Program-made: the position numbers and the translations under genes
Notes under the pieces: generated by a model
Told to the model about the DNA's origin: nothing
The model's database searches: none
The model's input: only the letters and a program-made list of their open reading frames with translations
Shown here: positions 51,090 through 63,503 of the stretch, one piece after another
Position numbering within the stretch: the stretch's first letter is position 1
Layout of the letters: each line of letters starts with the position of its first letter
NCBI GenBank assembly: GCA_008508345.1
Contig: QNGE01000768.1
Span: 165,029-229,028, forward strand
Reading direction: 5' to 3'
Source of the DNA: Paragonimus westermani
Lineage: Eukaryota > Platyhelminthes > Trematoda > Plagiorchiida > Troglotrematidae
Length of the DNA: 64,000 nucleotides

Positions 51090-51465
51090 TGTCACACGCC
51101 CCCAAAAAACTGCCCACTAACTGGGATGAGCATTTACCGTTTTTTCTTGTAAAGCCGAATTCCTTTGATGTACCCACAATTTTTCTACCTCTGGCGCCGA
51201 CTCACATACTGGACGCTAGTTCGCTTGTTTTTTCCCCTCGATTGCTTGACTAGCTATAAAAACGCAAGAGCTGCATTTAGTATTTTGACTTCGGCTTTTC
51301 GGCACTTTGACTTCGGCTTGGGCACTCGGAATTCCGGGCTGAGAAAATAAACGCTGTTTTCGGGAGACCAGTGTTTTCCCTTCATAGTCGGTTTTGGGGG
51401 AATCGGCTCTTCGGTGTAAAACAGTGTGTACCATATCACTGCGTCCTTGGAATCGTTCCAGCTCA
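51090..51465 (+). mobile_element. LTR of a second LTR-retrotransposon family
   Basis: A block with LTR architecture on the plus strand. It starts TGTCACACGCCCCCAAAA (or at TGTTGGGG, 51081). A TATAAAA box lies at 51255-51261 and an AATAAA at 51346-51351, the roughly 90-bp spacing expected of a U3/R layout. It may end at CCAGCTCA (51465), followed by ATTGCATCCACCCGG. TTTGACTTCGGCTT is repeated twice between TATA and AATAAA (51286-51299, 51306-51319). I found no second copy or target duplication here, so limits are approximate and it may be a solo or truncated LTR. It does not resemble the LTRs at 3.1 and 39.2 kb. Confidence 0.5.
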
Positions 51466-51469
51466 ATTG

Positions 51470-54335
51470 CATCCACCCGGTCGCTCCGCGATATAACAAT
51501 TTCAAACACCTCGAGACATACAGATAATGAAAGCTCCGTCAACTGTTCGAAGAGCCACTGCTGTGGTAGGCAACGTTCCGCAGTGCGATTTTCAAACCAA
51601 CGACTTTCTAATGCAAATGTTTACGTTCATACTCTGACTAATACAGATTTGTGTGAATAGACAACGGAAATCCTATACTTTTCCGAAACAATTGTATTCA
51701 GAGTCGCCCACTGCAGGTGAACGATATTGAACGGTTTGAATCTAGTCGGCATTTACAATCTAAGCGTGGAGAAATGGCCAAAAATTTTGACATAGCAGTC
51801 GACCTATGCTTGTCTAGCACACCAGTACAATTCGCGTTTCTCGAAGGGCAAAATATATTACAACTAGCATTGTGCTGCATTATTAGGATCCAGCGAAATG
51901 TTAACATTAATCCACATTCATTGTCGCCGATATTTTCAGAAATGATTTGGTAACATGCACCATAACGCATCGGATTAGGACTTGGTCCATGTATTCGAAA
52001 CCTTATGGTCATATATGTCGTCCTGAAAATTACCTCAAGGGCTGTGTTTTATATCACCAAGCGTGTCTAGTAGGACAAATCAAATTGATTTCACCAGTAA
52101 TTTTGAGTAGATGCTTCAAAATTTGGTCATCAAACCGTTTGGTTCAGAATACCGGATATATGTGCCGTAAATTTGTTGCAATTTGCTGGACTACTTCATA
52201 GAATAACGAATTAATTCTATTGCGATTTTCACAGGGTGACAGTAAAAGTGGTCCGATTTCTAACTGCCATGGCTTGATGACGGTCATGCGCATATTGGGT
52301 GCATCCTACAGAGAAGAGGTGCAAAATCATCCTTGCACCCTCGCGTATGTAATGATCTTCATCCACTGGATACCAGCAAAACTGAATCAAAACCGAATTG
52401 TGTGTTATATGTAGCGATACGGAAATCACTCATAGTGTTGGATAACAAGCAGTTTCGTTGTGAGTAGTATACTACTCGCAAGTAGTGTATTACCCACAGG
52501 CGACATTCAGGAACAAGAAAGACAAGCCTCGAACACGACGGACAAGAAGAGATTATCGGAACAGTGTGTACACGCTGTGTGAGAACTTCCACCAAGGCGA
52601 ATAACAACATACTGTCACCCAATGTATGTGAGTGCATGTCTGTCGTGCAAATGAGTGTACGCGTTTGTGGTTTAGCTTTTGACATGACCTATACGGAAGT
52701 TTGCGCGGTAGACCAACTCGCCGGCCAAGCGTCTTTTGCAGACACAACATTAGTTTGTCAGCAATGTGTTGATAACTATGTTCTTATCGGCGGTGCTTAT
52801 TCAAACGATACCTGAGAGATAGTCGAAAGTACGTGGGTTTCAGCAGGTTGGAGAGGCTTGAAAAATCAATCAATAGCTCACAGTTTTCCACAAATAAATG
52901 CACAACATTCATGTCTGACGAGGCATGAAAATCAGATGGATTTGACGCTAATCAAATGGTTCATGGTAATTTCAATCTACCATGGCTACTTTGACGAGAG
53001 ACAACAAAACGTTCGAAATCGAAGACAGTCCTTACTGAGAGTGCATTTTCAAACTACGGAGACCTAACGTATGCAGTCTGATGGAATAAACGGCGGAATC
53101 ATTATAACTGTGATTTGTTTACTTGGTTGAATAAGCCTGGCCGATCCGCACTTCAGAAACGGTTTGTAACTATCACCTTGTTGCCTAGAGTCCGCTTGCA
53201 ATTTACGGAAAGTAGCTACCCACGAATTAAATGTTTCGTGGCGAGAAATTTGTGTTGAGTCAAAAATTGGTCACGTGATTTGCGCTACTCTGATGTGATA
53301 ATATACTTTCTTGACATCATACGACGTGTTTTGTGGCAACCACTCAACAGCACGTAAAATGTCTGACGGTATGCGCTTCATACGAAATAGTAATGGAGAG
53401 CTATAGCTTTGAAATCGGGATATTGTGTAATCTCATCACTTTTATAGCAAACCTCGTTTGTCTTAGAGACAGTCCAACAAGGATGATCCATTGAAAACAG
53501 ATAACCAGCATATACCAACTTTGCCAAAATGATGAGTTGAGTAGATTTTACTGTTTTAACGGGAGCAATCAGCCTGCGCTTACCCAAACCATCATGACAC
53601 ACACTTTCAGTCTGAACGGTGTCAACCATATCACTTCACTTTCACGCGCAACATCACTCTATAAGCTACAGCTGGGTAGAACACATCGGTGGTCATCTGA
53701 CAAGAGCGATACACATGTGACCGTCACATCTACTGACACTGGAGCACACGGCAGACTGCACACCTACTAAGAATGCCAACCAAATACCCTCAACCCTAAC
53801 CAGATTGTTACAACTTAACAAATGCTTACGGATGAATCGACTAGTTTGTGACCCCTCTGAGCACATCTTTCTAAAATTTTGAATTCCTCGTATTATTACG
53901 GCTGCCACAGCTGTGCCCAAAACAAAGTTTATTTCACGGCAAAAAACGAGTTGACGTTTACCGCTTGCCGTTAAACTTACTGTGTGAAAATTTTTGAACA
54001 ACTCACTCGAGAACTGTTGCGACCAAGTTTCCAACCACGAATACAGTGTTCTCCAGTTATCTGGTCGTCACTTCTGATCTCATCATCCACGTAGATGTTT
54101 TTGGGACCACTTTCCGCTGCACGTATTTTCTCACATACTTATCGGCCCAAAACAAAATATCAGAGCAATATCAATTTATGGTTTATGTTATGTTAATTGC
54201 AGAAATTGGCAGATTTTCACGTTCAAAATTTCGCATTTTGAGGTGGACTGTACTGTGCCATGTTATGGGATGTTGAAATGAAGACTTGCGGAATTTAAGA
54301 GTTCACGGTGTTTCTCCACCCCAGTTGCTTGAATC
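51470..54335. other. no recognised gene
   Basis: May begin with leader sequence of the LTR element, but no gag or pol motif follows. Frames of 60-108 codons without domains. A perfect 16-bp palindrome (GAGTAGTATACTACTC) sits at 52462-52477. Confidence 0.4.
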
Positions 54336-54399
54336 GAAATGCAAAATGACCAAGATCATACTGATCCCTACCGAACAACTCCCGCCTTTTCAATCGCAT

Positions 54400-55351
54400 C
54401 CAATGCCAGAATTTCTTCTCAGATAAACAACAACCGGCCTAACTTTCATTTATGTACGGCTTTTTCTGGTCAGTTCGACCAGTGGTCACGTCTTCTACGT
54501 CCGCAGCATACATTCCTAAGTTTTTTGCTTCACTTTCTGCCAGCAAAACGGTAAATTCCTGAGTCAACTTCTCTACTGCACTTCGACATTTACCTAGTTC
54601 ACCTGGTTCGCTTGCAGTCAACTCGGTAACCGTCAATAGAGTTTCAAGCCAGCAACCGTCGAGTCACGTCAGCCAGTTCTTCCGACGTCATAGGACATGT
54701 TATGAGAGGAATCTCGAGCAGATCGCGGGTTGCTAGTGGCTTTCACACCAATAATTGGTCAATGGGAATGTGCTTTTCCGAATACTGGTGCGACTTTGTT
54801 GGTGCTGTTGACAACGCTACCCACAATGACATGGTGCAACTGAGAGCGTATTCATCTACTGAAAGTGGGGCGCTCATTAGCCGACCCACTGCTTTCTAGC
54901 AGCATATTCGGCCGTCGAAGTCCGGGAGCAGCGTCCACCCCAGCCTCGAAGGGACCTTTCGCGCCTACTCCAGTACCGCCTTCCATCTGCCAATGAGATG
55001 CAACATCAGGGCCGTCAGCTCCACTCGGTCGATCTGACCGTTCGGAGATCGTCCTTTACTCCGAACAAGAAGCTCCGTAAGTCTTTCTGATTCGAAAATT
55101 ACAGCCATGGGGCTCTTATTCGCCAGTCCTAGCCACAGAACCAGTTGTCGCAAGAGACGAACGTGGAGGGCGTGAAGATTGTTTACTCTGGAAACCAACA
55201 CATAATGTATGCACATCAACAGGACAACAAACAGGCACAACAATTTGCAAATGAATTTGATCCCAGGACGCCAGAGTCGTAATAAGTGACAATGCCCAAT
55301 TCCTTCATGAATAAGGAACCATTTCAGGCCAAACCACACTCCCAAGTTCAA
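54400..55351 (-). pseudogene. broken coding-like region of unknown identity
   Basis: GC-richer than its surroundings, with several long minus-strand frames in sequence that look like one protein interrupted by frame changes. First comes 55351-54965 (contains NLHALHVRLLRQLVLWLGLA and ESERLTELLVRSKG). An overlapping frame near 55035-54855 follows (MEGGTGVGAKGPFEAGVDAA, then RRPNMLLESSGSANERP). Next is a piece near 54700 (PMTSEELADVTRRLLA), then 54636-54439 (ELGKCRSAVEKLTQEF, VLLAESEAKNLGMYAADVED). No family recognised. It could be an old retroelement gag or a decayed gene. GT and AG sites could also make it an exon set. Confidence 0.35.
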
Positions 55352-57080
55352 TCGTATATTATTTAGTGGTTAATGGAAAAGCGAACGCACGGGCTTGTTT
55401 CACTGCAGATTAGCAAAGAGAATATTATCATGCGGCGTCTCATCCTCAATGTGCTGGTTGTTTGACATCTACTCAAAAACTAATGCATTCTCATGTGCAT
55501 GATAGTACAACGTGCAGCAGACGAAGAACCTTTAGTGCGTTCACAGACATTCCGTGCACGTATATTTTATCTGACTGCATTGTTCAGTTCGATGAAACGG
55601 AATTCATCCAGTCTACACAGAGAGGCATGTTGACGCGAGACATAATTGGAGAAAGCACCTGTGTACATTACGATAAAATTCAGGGAAAAGTTTTGGGTTA
55701 GACACGCGAGTATTAAACTTATAAGTCCGGAAACCGCCACCGATTTCAGAGAAAACAAAATCAGTTGCCCATAATGACCATCCAGAAATCTCCATCTGGT
55801 GCAAAGCGTTAGGCTGCAGACTATCCCACTACACAGTGGTACATCTAAACGAGATCTATCACAGCTATGGTTTAACATTTGTCGGAACGTCTTTAACAAC
55901 TGTCCTACTTCATAATGCTGTCACGTGTTGGAGACTGGGAAGACGTCGGTGATTTGCAGTGAACTTATACTCGAAACTGTCCTAGGTTTTGAACATGCGT
56001 TCAATAAAATTGTCATTGTCAGAATAGCTGTAAGTTACCCGCAGTGTTGGTGCCATCCATTTGGTTGGCATTTCAAACTAAATCACGCGGACGCTTCTGA
56101 ACAAGTGTTCAGCTGATTCTAAAGCGATAAAACTGATCGAAGCCTCTGACACTCGACAGCAAGGAGAAATATGCAGCCAAACCCATTTCTGTTTGCTTTA
56201 ATGGTGAACTTAACTACGTGGTTAGAAATGCGAATAATGCTGTGAAATATGTCATTATAGGTATAAAAAGCTTGCTGCTGATCGCAACGACCGGACACCA
56301 CATTTATTCGCAGGTGTTTGAACTCCGACATCATTCGAACCTGTTCACCCCATCTTGACAACACTCGTTTCAATCCACTAACTAAGGATGATGTGGCAAT
56401 TATAATCTGTGCAAACATGACGTCCTTATGATAAAATGTGTGAGTCTACTTGATGTACATATATTACGGAATTTACATCTGACAGAACCTTTCAGCTAGT
56501 GCACATTACCTGTAGAGGTACTCGTTTTGAAACCAAACCAAACATAAACAGCTTCCTCGGGACACAAATCAATCCGAGTGTTCACGGTGCACGCTGATAA
56601 TCGTCAAACAAACGTTGTTCAGTACTGTATGTTATGAACCATTCTAAACTAGTCCGACATCCTGGTACACCCCACCGGAATATAAGTAACGGTTCACTGT
56701 GTATTTTAACAGACTACTCAAAGATGGTTACATGCACCTTCCCCTGAATCTCACAAAATTATTCCGTGCATTCGCATTTCACCGGAAGAGACTTCTGTTT
56801 TATGTCCCTCAAGCCAATGTATGTTTGGTGCTCTCCGAAAATTAGTTCATTTCGTATATGATTACACGCCTCACTTTCAATTCCTTGGGAGTTCACGACA
56901 AAATGGTTTGTCGACTCACGTGCATTTCGACGAGGGAAGCAATTTCTGCACGTTCCTTCTCTCTATATGGAGTGTTGCATGTGGAGTTTTACCAACGTTA
57001 AATACCAAGTTGCCGTAAACGAGTTCGCGGACGAATACACAACAAAGTACCGATTCCAGAACCTACAAAAAATCTAATAT
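55352..57080. other. no recognised gene
   Basis: Frames of 60-110 codons (55567-55899 minus, 56119-56418 minus) with no recognisable domain. Confidence 0.4.
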
Positions 57081-57200
57081 TGATAAGTAGGTTGTCAGAT
57101 TTGATAATTTAGAAAACCCCTAATTGCGAAAATTCTGGGCTTCGGGTGGGTTCATAATCGGATCTCTTTTAAATTATCAGACCTATCAAACTACTTATCA
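57081..57200. mobile_element. palindromic MITE-like element
   Basis: TGATAAGTAGGTTGTCAGAT... (57081-57110) and its imperfect complement (57171-57200) form 30-bp inverted arms with 25 matching positions around a 60-bp centre. There is no coding capacity. The layout suits a small non-autonomous DNA transposon or fold-back element. No target duplication is clear. It lies about 25 bp before a decayed copy of the tRNA-derived repeat. Confidence 0.5.
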
Positions 57201-57225
57201 GCATCTCAATTTCAGTGCTGATCGG

Positions 57226-57440
57226 TGACGTTGATGGATTCCAGCGTGAACTGATGAATTACTCCTGTTTGGGCAGTCAATCGGGCGATTGTTTGGTGGA
57301 CTCCCTATGACACAGTCGGTTGGTCGCGTAACAAGGTCCGAATGTGGCTTCGTTGCGTGGATTCTTAGCACAGCCTGTAAAGCATTTGCCACTTTTGGGG
57401 ATGTTACGATGTCGCGGGTTCGAATAAATCCGAAGTCCGA
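57226..57440 (+). repeat. tRNA-derived SINE-like repeat, copy B (degenerate)
   Basis: Third copy of the 8.5-kb repeat. The body matches (TTGATGGATTCCAGCGTGAA, GGGCAGTC, TTTGGTGGACTCC-TATGA-ACAGT). The tRNA-like module is still visible (GTGGCTTCGTTGC..., then CGGGTTCGAATAAATCCGAAG) but its A box and T arm are damaged. It is the most diverged of the three. Confidence 0.65.
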
Positions 57441-57854
57441 AGTTTTCGCAATTGAGTCTATTCTAAAAGGTTCCGTTAACTAGGCGGTGCGTTTACATGT
57501 CCACGCATCTCAGGACTGTTCATTCGGGTGCGTTCCACTTCACTTTCCAGATGTATACGCCTTTTGGGATGAATGACTCAGCGATTGTTTATAAGATACC
57601 AGTCAGAGGTCTAGATTCCAGCTAGGACATTTGCTATCTAAAATTAGGTATCTTTCATGTAACAAGACAGATAGAACACTATTAAGCCAGTAAGGATTGA
57701 AGCTATCTACATAACTACGTGTCCGCAAAGGTGTATCACGCAACAAGAGTCAGGCAAAAACCACGTGGCATGCAAAGTGGTCATGGTCACGAATAATGCT
57801 GTCGAAATGAAAAGCTTTCAGTTTATCAAAAACGTTTGCATGCCACATTTATTT

Positions 57855-58395
57855 AGATGCAACTGAACACCGACTTCGTTCAGATTTGCTGACGTCGTTT
57901 GGGGATCATTTGTTTCATTCCACAGACTAAGGGGTATGCGGCGATTAGTTGTCGGGAACAACCAACAGATAAGTCCAACTCCTTAAAGACGCTCGTAATG
58001 TGCTCAGCGCCTTCACAATGAAGGAAGTAGTTGACAAGCTTTGTAATATTCTACATGATCGGCCCCCCGTCATTTCTGTACCTACACCAAAACTTGTGTG
58101 GCTTCTAGTTGTACGTGTCGACAAGCAGTCTACACGGTATGCTTCTATTGAATACAACCTAACGACTATCCAGGTTCACAATCTGTGATTCACTTGAACT
58201 TGGTCAAAGAACGCCTACAGAGTAAATTATCCTGTGGTTCCGCATAAAAATGCGTGCACGACACACTTTTCCCCTGTCAATCATTCTTCATTTATTATCA
58301 GACTTTTCGGTGTCGATATGCAATTTCCACCTGATACACATGACTATAAACGTTTATCAAGTTTCAACGAATATGTATGCATGAATCAAATTGCT
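57855..58395 (+). repeat. unknown dispersed repeat, copy 2 (plus)
   Basis: Partner of 22985-23540 in the opposite orientation (see that entry for shared blocks). The 62-codon frame at 58000-58188 shares the A-F-T-M-K-E ... H-D-R-P pattern with the 23-kb copy. Similarity extends beyond the frame on both sides, to GCATGACTA-like sequence near 58345. Confidence 0.65.
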
Positions 58396-58399
58396 TTGC

Positions 58400-60618
58400 G
58401 CAGTTGATGAGAGTTCGCAAAGAAATTAGTACAGTGATTCCCTGTATGCTCAGAACGGATCGATGAGGTTAAATTTTTGAACCGGTAATGAATTTGTGAA
58501 ATGCTGGTTCTCGTTGAAGTTCTCACTGTTAAATGTGGGACGATCGCTTTCATCGCATAGTTCAGACATTAGTGATTCAACATAGATAGCTTGTAAGATT
58601 ACCCCACTGGCTTCCTTTTGTGCACATCCGGTGTTAAATTGTAAATTTTGCAATCGTGTAGCACAATCGGTCAGCCATCAAGGCCGCCACGTTATTTCGA
58701 AATTGTACATCGTTCTACTTCTAGCTCTCGGTCCACTGCAAAAGATGCTGCTTCTCAATGTGCTAGCGATTTCCATAGTATTGCCTCAAAATATAGATAA
58801 TTATTCAAGATGTCACACTCAAACGGTTCATTACAGTTAATTTGCGATGAAGCTGCTAACCCAGGCAAATCCGGTTCGAAATTTACTTACCGGTTTTTAG
58901 ATTAGGTTAGTAATAACAGGAGAACAGTTCGTATGATAAACAGAGCTACAAAGACTAGTCTACCTGATTCTGGTAGGTTAATAAGCTGATCGAGGGCTCA
59001 CTGGAAAACGCCGGTTAACGATCAGACAGTTTTCGATCATATTATCATTGATAAATTCTGCATGACGGACTGCGAAAAATTAAACCGTTCTGGTGTAAGT
59101 TCAGTTTCAAACATATCACAGTATTTGTATCGAGCGGCTACCGAATGTTATGCAATAATCATTTTCAGATATTTCTCAAGCCCAAATTTTGTACTTGGCC
59201 CATTAGTATACAATTACCGCTTAACGTTTGGACGAGTAGAGCATACACACATACGTACATATTTACTGTTTTAATTGTTCGAAGTAATTTGTGTAGCCTA
59301 AATGTTTTTAGTTAACGTGCTTCACCGGAGGTAAACATTAAAGTTTCCTTCGGTTCACCGAAAAGATTTTGAAGTAATTTCATTTATTCCGTCTGTACTA
59401 TTCATTAGCATTTCAAGCACGATAATCCTACTCACGGTTAGTATCACCGATGACACCGAAAGTCACAAATCGGATTCGTTGCACACAAGTCGGCCAATTT
59501 TGATGCACATCCAACAGAACCGTCAGACATCGCTCACACCATGATCGATATAAGAGTGTTACGAATGTCAGTAAAGGAAAGGAAGGAGTTTGGGTTGAGG
59601 TGAAAGCAACATAGAAACCAAAAGTACAGGCCAGAAAGTCGCGAAGAAAAAATTGAATAAACCTGGGAATACAAATGCAGCAAAAATTAGAAATAGTGAA
59701 CCGACTCAAAATGTCTTTGTTTTGCACTGGTTCCCACCGGTGAACACGCATAATTGGCTGGAACATACCTTGATTAGTTTGTGCTCGATATGTATCCACC
59801 TCGCAGCTAGCCGAACGTCTGTATTTTAACAACATAATTCGTTCATCTTATACGCCCAAATTCCTCGATCGAAATCAAACCGCATATTCACCAATACGGT
59901 ATCGCTGGTAGAATTGTCAACGCTTAATTACGCACATCTGTAGAAGTTGGTATTCACGACAGTCCATCGTGATCCCAAATGAATGCACAGTACTCTCATT
60001 AACCAGTGTCAAAATCATGTGGTGTACACCGCACCGGGATACTTTGCGCTCAACCAAACAAAAAGTACTTGATATCAGACAAGCAACATTGAAGTTGAAT
60101 GGTGACAAAGAGAGATATTAATACATGAAACATTTCAATTTTCTGTTCATGTAAAGTCAATAACGAAATGATTGATGGCGCGGATGTGAGATCCTACGAC
60201 CTTACCCGTCAAATTTCGAGATAGCTCAATTCTACTAGATGAACTGCAAACACACAAATACTCATCCACGCGGGGGTCGCTACTGGTTTGTTTTGGACCA
60301 GTTTGATTTTGTATTGTATTGGATAGTAGATAATAGTCTTACTGAACGAGTACCCCGTTAACAGAATGCCGCACACCTTGAAAGCACACAATGCTGGTTT
60401 CCAGGTCGTCCGATATATATTTCACAAAGTTGACTGCACCTCCCTCAAGAATATACTTCATCCTCAACAGTTCAGTATTACAAGCCTTAGGCACATTTAC
60501 TTAGGAGCAATGCTCTGATCACTCGATTGTCCCGAGATGGGACCATAACTACTTTGTTAGACGTATTCGATTGTAAGTTGGTCGGAAGTCCCCGCTGCGG
60601 ATGATTTGGTAGTGTTAT
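58400..60618. other. no recognised gene
   Basis: Short frames. The largest is 59428-59835 minus (135 codons), with a hydrophobic middle but no recognisable family. Confidence 0.4.
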
Positions 60619-60620
60619 TA

Positions 60621-60912
60621 ATTACTAGCATGTAGTGTGGCAGATTTGTGGTTCCATATGAGACCCAGCTGTGAAGAGTCAAGGATTCAGCTGGAAATTT
60701 CTATGCTCAGCAATGGCGTTGGTGGATTCCAGCACGAACGTTTTAAGAAATCATGTCGGGGCAGTCGAGCACCTGGGTCATTTGGTGGATTTCATATGAG
60801 ACAGTGGGACGGGTGGGTAACAGAGTCCAGATGTGAATTTTCCGAGTTTCCGGTGAGACTTCGTAGTTCAGCTGGTAGAGCGCTTGCCGCGTTGTGGCAT
60901 GCCGTGTTATCA
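60621..60912 (+). repeat. tRNA-derived SINE-like repeat, copy C, truncated on the right
   Basis: Left end 60639-60690 (GGCAGATTTGTGGTTCCATA, GAGACCCAGCTGTGAAGAGT) is the inverse of the right end of copy A at 8.7 kb. The next bases (AAGGATTCAGCTGG) resemble the complement of the tRNA-like 3' half. The body (TTGGTGGATTCCAGCACGAA, CATATGAGACAGTGGGACGG) and the first half of the tRNA-like module follow (CTTCGTAGTTCAGCTGGTAG, 60859-60878). The copy breaks off after GGCATGCCGTGT near 60909, before the B box. The 101-codon frame 60637-60942 is repeat sequence. Confidence 0.7.
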
Positions 60913-61284
60913 ATTCTACGAGTGGATGTACGGTCAACGTAGAAACTAGAAGCTAGCGGTATTTGAAGCGTTTTCGAGTAGTTAAGGCGTGCGCCTAAGA
61001 GTTTGGATGGTTTGGGCTTGAACTCATTGTGGTATCATTTATCCAACAAGTGTAACAACTTTGCCAAGTAGTTCTCATAAAACAGTCAGTTCAAAAGAGC
61101 AGTAGAAAAAGAGGTGTTGCAGGATATAACAGATTTGTTCTAGTTACCTTTGCTTTTCAATGTCTGCTTTCTATACGAATGTGGAACGTACTTATCTCGA
61201 TTGCGGTGAACTCACAAATTGTCTCAGAATGCTCACGCATCACGCCCGTCCATAAAGAAGACTGTTGTTCCTCGGAAATACAGT

Positions 61285-61392
61285 TCCTGAAATGTGAAAC
61301 AAGTGGTTTCCTTCATAGATTTGAGCATAGATGTGAGAAGGCGGGCACTGGTAGATACTAGCATTTCGTATTGCCTCTTCAGTACCACATAA
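61285..61392 (-). repeat. inverted copy of a PLE 3' end
   Basis: Read on the minus strand (GTACTGAAGAGGCAATACGA, then GTGCCCGCCTTCTCAC and CTATGCTCAAAT), this matches the 3' tail of the 6-kb PLE (GTACTTAAGAAGCAATACGA, GTGTCCGTCTTCTTAC) and the 3' tail of the PLE immediately downstream. It abuts the start of the plus-strand PLE frame at 61393. Confidence 0.7.
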
Positions 61393-61842
61393 CGTCTCGT
61401 CGCATCCGTTAAGCGAGCATACATTGCGGGTGAAGTCGTAGTCGTTGACCGAACTGGTAAGCTACCGTCACCTTCAATAAGGGGAGAGCAAACTTTTGGC
61501 GTAAACGCACACTGTATTGATCAATTTGTTTGTAACTGCGACGGAAGTTTCATCGGCAGAACCGATAGGTGGTTGAGCTCTAGGATGAAGGAGAATCTGC
61601 CGAAATGGATTCAGGATGTGACTGCGCAATCTAATTCCTTCGTTCCAGGATCACGCAAACTTCCTTCCTCGTGTATAACCAGGCACACGTTAGTCACTGG
61701 TCACTGGATTAATTCCGAATCAACATTCAGGATTATAATGCACCACGCTGATCCGCGTTACCTGAATTTTGTTGAGGCGATCGCGATTAGTCGTCTCAAG
61801 CCAGCATTGTGTGTACAAGAAAAATTATATACAAGCCTCTGA
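61393..61842 (+). pseudogene. PLE GIY-YIG endonuclease region, intact frame, 5'-truncated element
   Basis: Open from after the TAA at 61390-61392 to the stop at 61840-61842 (149 codons). It starts in the linker before the endonuclease (VKRAYIAGEVVVVDRTGKLP) and reads CIDQFVCNCDGSFIGRT (family GIY and YIG region; here FIG), the basic RWLSSRMKENLPKW helix, SSCITRH, and the closing NFVEAIAISRLKPALC block with the expected Glu. It is the least damaged of the three endonuclease copies, but lacks the reverse transcriptase, so it cannot move by itself. An in-frame TTG or ATG inside the domain is not a native start. Confidence 0.82.
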
Positions 61843-62010
61843 CTCCCATGGCCTACATAATTCTGTTCTGTCGTCCTCCATCACATTTGATATTATACTT
61901 CCTCAACCTTAACAAATTGGTGTCATATATATGCACTTATTTGGTGTCCGTCTTCTTACTGTTATGCTCAAATGCTTGAAATGTCACTTCATGAATGCTG
62001 TGAAAACATT
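61843..62010 (+). mobile_element. 3' untranslated tail of the plus-strand PLE
   Basis: After the endonuclease stop the sequence carries a short TATATATA run (61926-61933) and GGTGTCCGTCTTCTTACTG (61947-61965), matching the tail of the 6-kb copy and the inverted piece at 61.3 kb. Confidence 0.65.
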
Positions 62011-63500
62011 GGGCTAGTCCGCACATCCCAGGTTCATTCAAGAAGTATACTTCAACTACTACTCATAAAGACATCCGAAAGGGTATTTCGACCATCAGTG
62101 CAATAGCAAGCTTCCGACCTAAAACACCCACAACAACACATGGTGTGCGCGTCAAAATGTGTTCAAGTTTGTGCATTTCTGCCTACCCCAACATGAGACA
62201 CGCAGATCTTCAAACATGTGGATGAAATTAAGTTCCGTTTGATAAGTTCGTTTCACCAGAGTACACTGAACACACGTTGGGAAGCCAGCATGTGTAATGA
62301 CGTAATCGGGGTTAGTTTCCGGATGACAGGCAATGTTCCAGTAATCTTCGCAATCCATTCAACTTACTACAATCGAATCCGCTTTTTGTTACGATGAAAA
62401 TCAAATTAATTTTGCCGAGCGCGAGCTTTTCCAGAAAAGTTCAATGGAAATGTATTAACTGCGCAGTGTCTGAGTGCTCTCCGTTGGAAATTACATGTAT
62501 GCTGAAAAAAAAGCAAGCAACAAATAAATGATTCAACCCACATATTTGACAAATCGAAAAGTTTCCACCTAACCCTGATATGAATTGAAACAACACTGAC
62601 AAGCACGATGTTACATGCATAGGAATCTGTGTGAAAAGCAAGCGAGTTGGAACACGAAAATGTCGAGTTCATGTATGACAACACGTACAGTAGATGAAAC
62701 GCACTTGAATGGGAAGTTTATTGAGTTGAGTGCAATTTGAATAATCGTCCCGACGCTTGTATGCTTTGGCAACATGGTTGAATGCGACAAATACGCTGCT
62801 GCGACAAATACCGTTTCGTTCAAACGTCCCACACTATTTCCTTGTTTTCCAGTACCTCCCAAAAATACAGTCAACCGATTCGCTTGCCTCGCAATCTGAA
62901 ATTCTCAGGGCGTGTCAGTCGAAAGCACACTGCAAAAACATTCTGAACTATGTTTTCCCTACGCGTTGAGTGGTGGAAACTTGCTGTCGGTCACAGTAGA
63001 AACAATCACATTCCTGAACCTGTTGCCATGACGGTCAACTAATCCAGGTGAATGAGACAATCACGTTAACTTTCTGCACAAAATCGTTGTTTCCCAGTCA
63101 AAAAACTAGTACAATTAATCACACTTTGAACCGTTCAAATGAGTCCGTGAAGAGAACAAAATAGTACGAGTAACACCTGAAACACCTTTAAAAACTGCTG
63201 AAGGGAGGGATAGCTAAAACACCGATATTGTATAGTGGACGGATTAATGTGGCTTCACGACAAGAATTCCAATATAATATTCATGAATGCAGTTTAATCC
63301 ACTTGTTGCATTAATGTTCGTTCTTCAGTGATTACTTCTGCTGCACTCCGAACTGGACACCAGCCATTTCACCCAGCAAAGCGGAATATGGAGGATGTTA
63401 ACAAAAGACATGTTGCTACTCTAATGCCTTAACGGGTCTGCGAGTGTAACTCGAAATTTGGTTTAAATTTTCTCTCTGTTGTTGTCCATTCATATGTTTG
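62011..63500. other. no recognised gene
   Basis: Short frames only (62406-62684 minus, 62611-62874 minus). Nothing recognised. Confidence 0.45.
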
Positions 63501-63503
63501 CTC

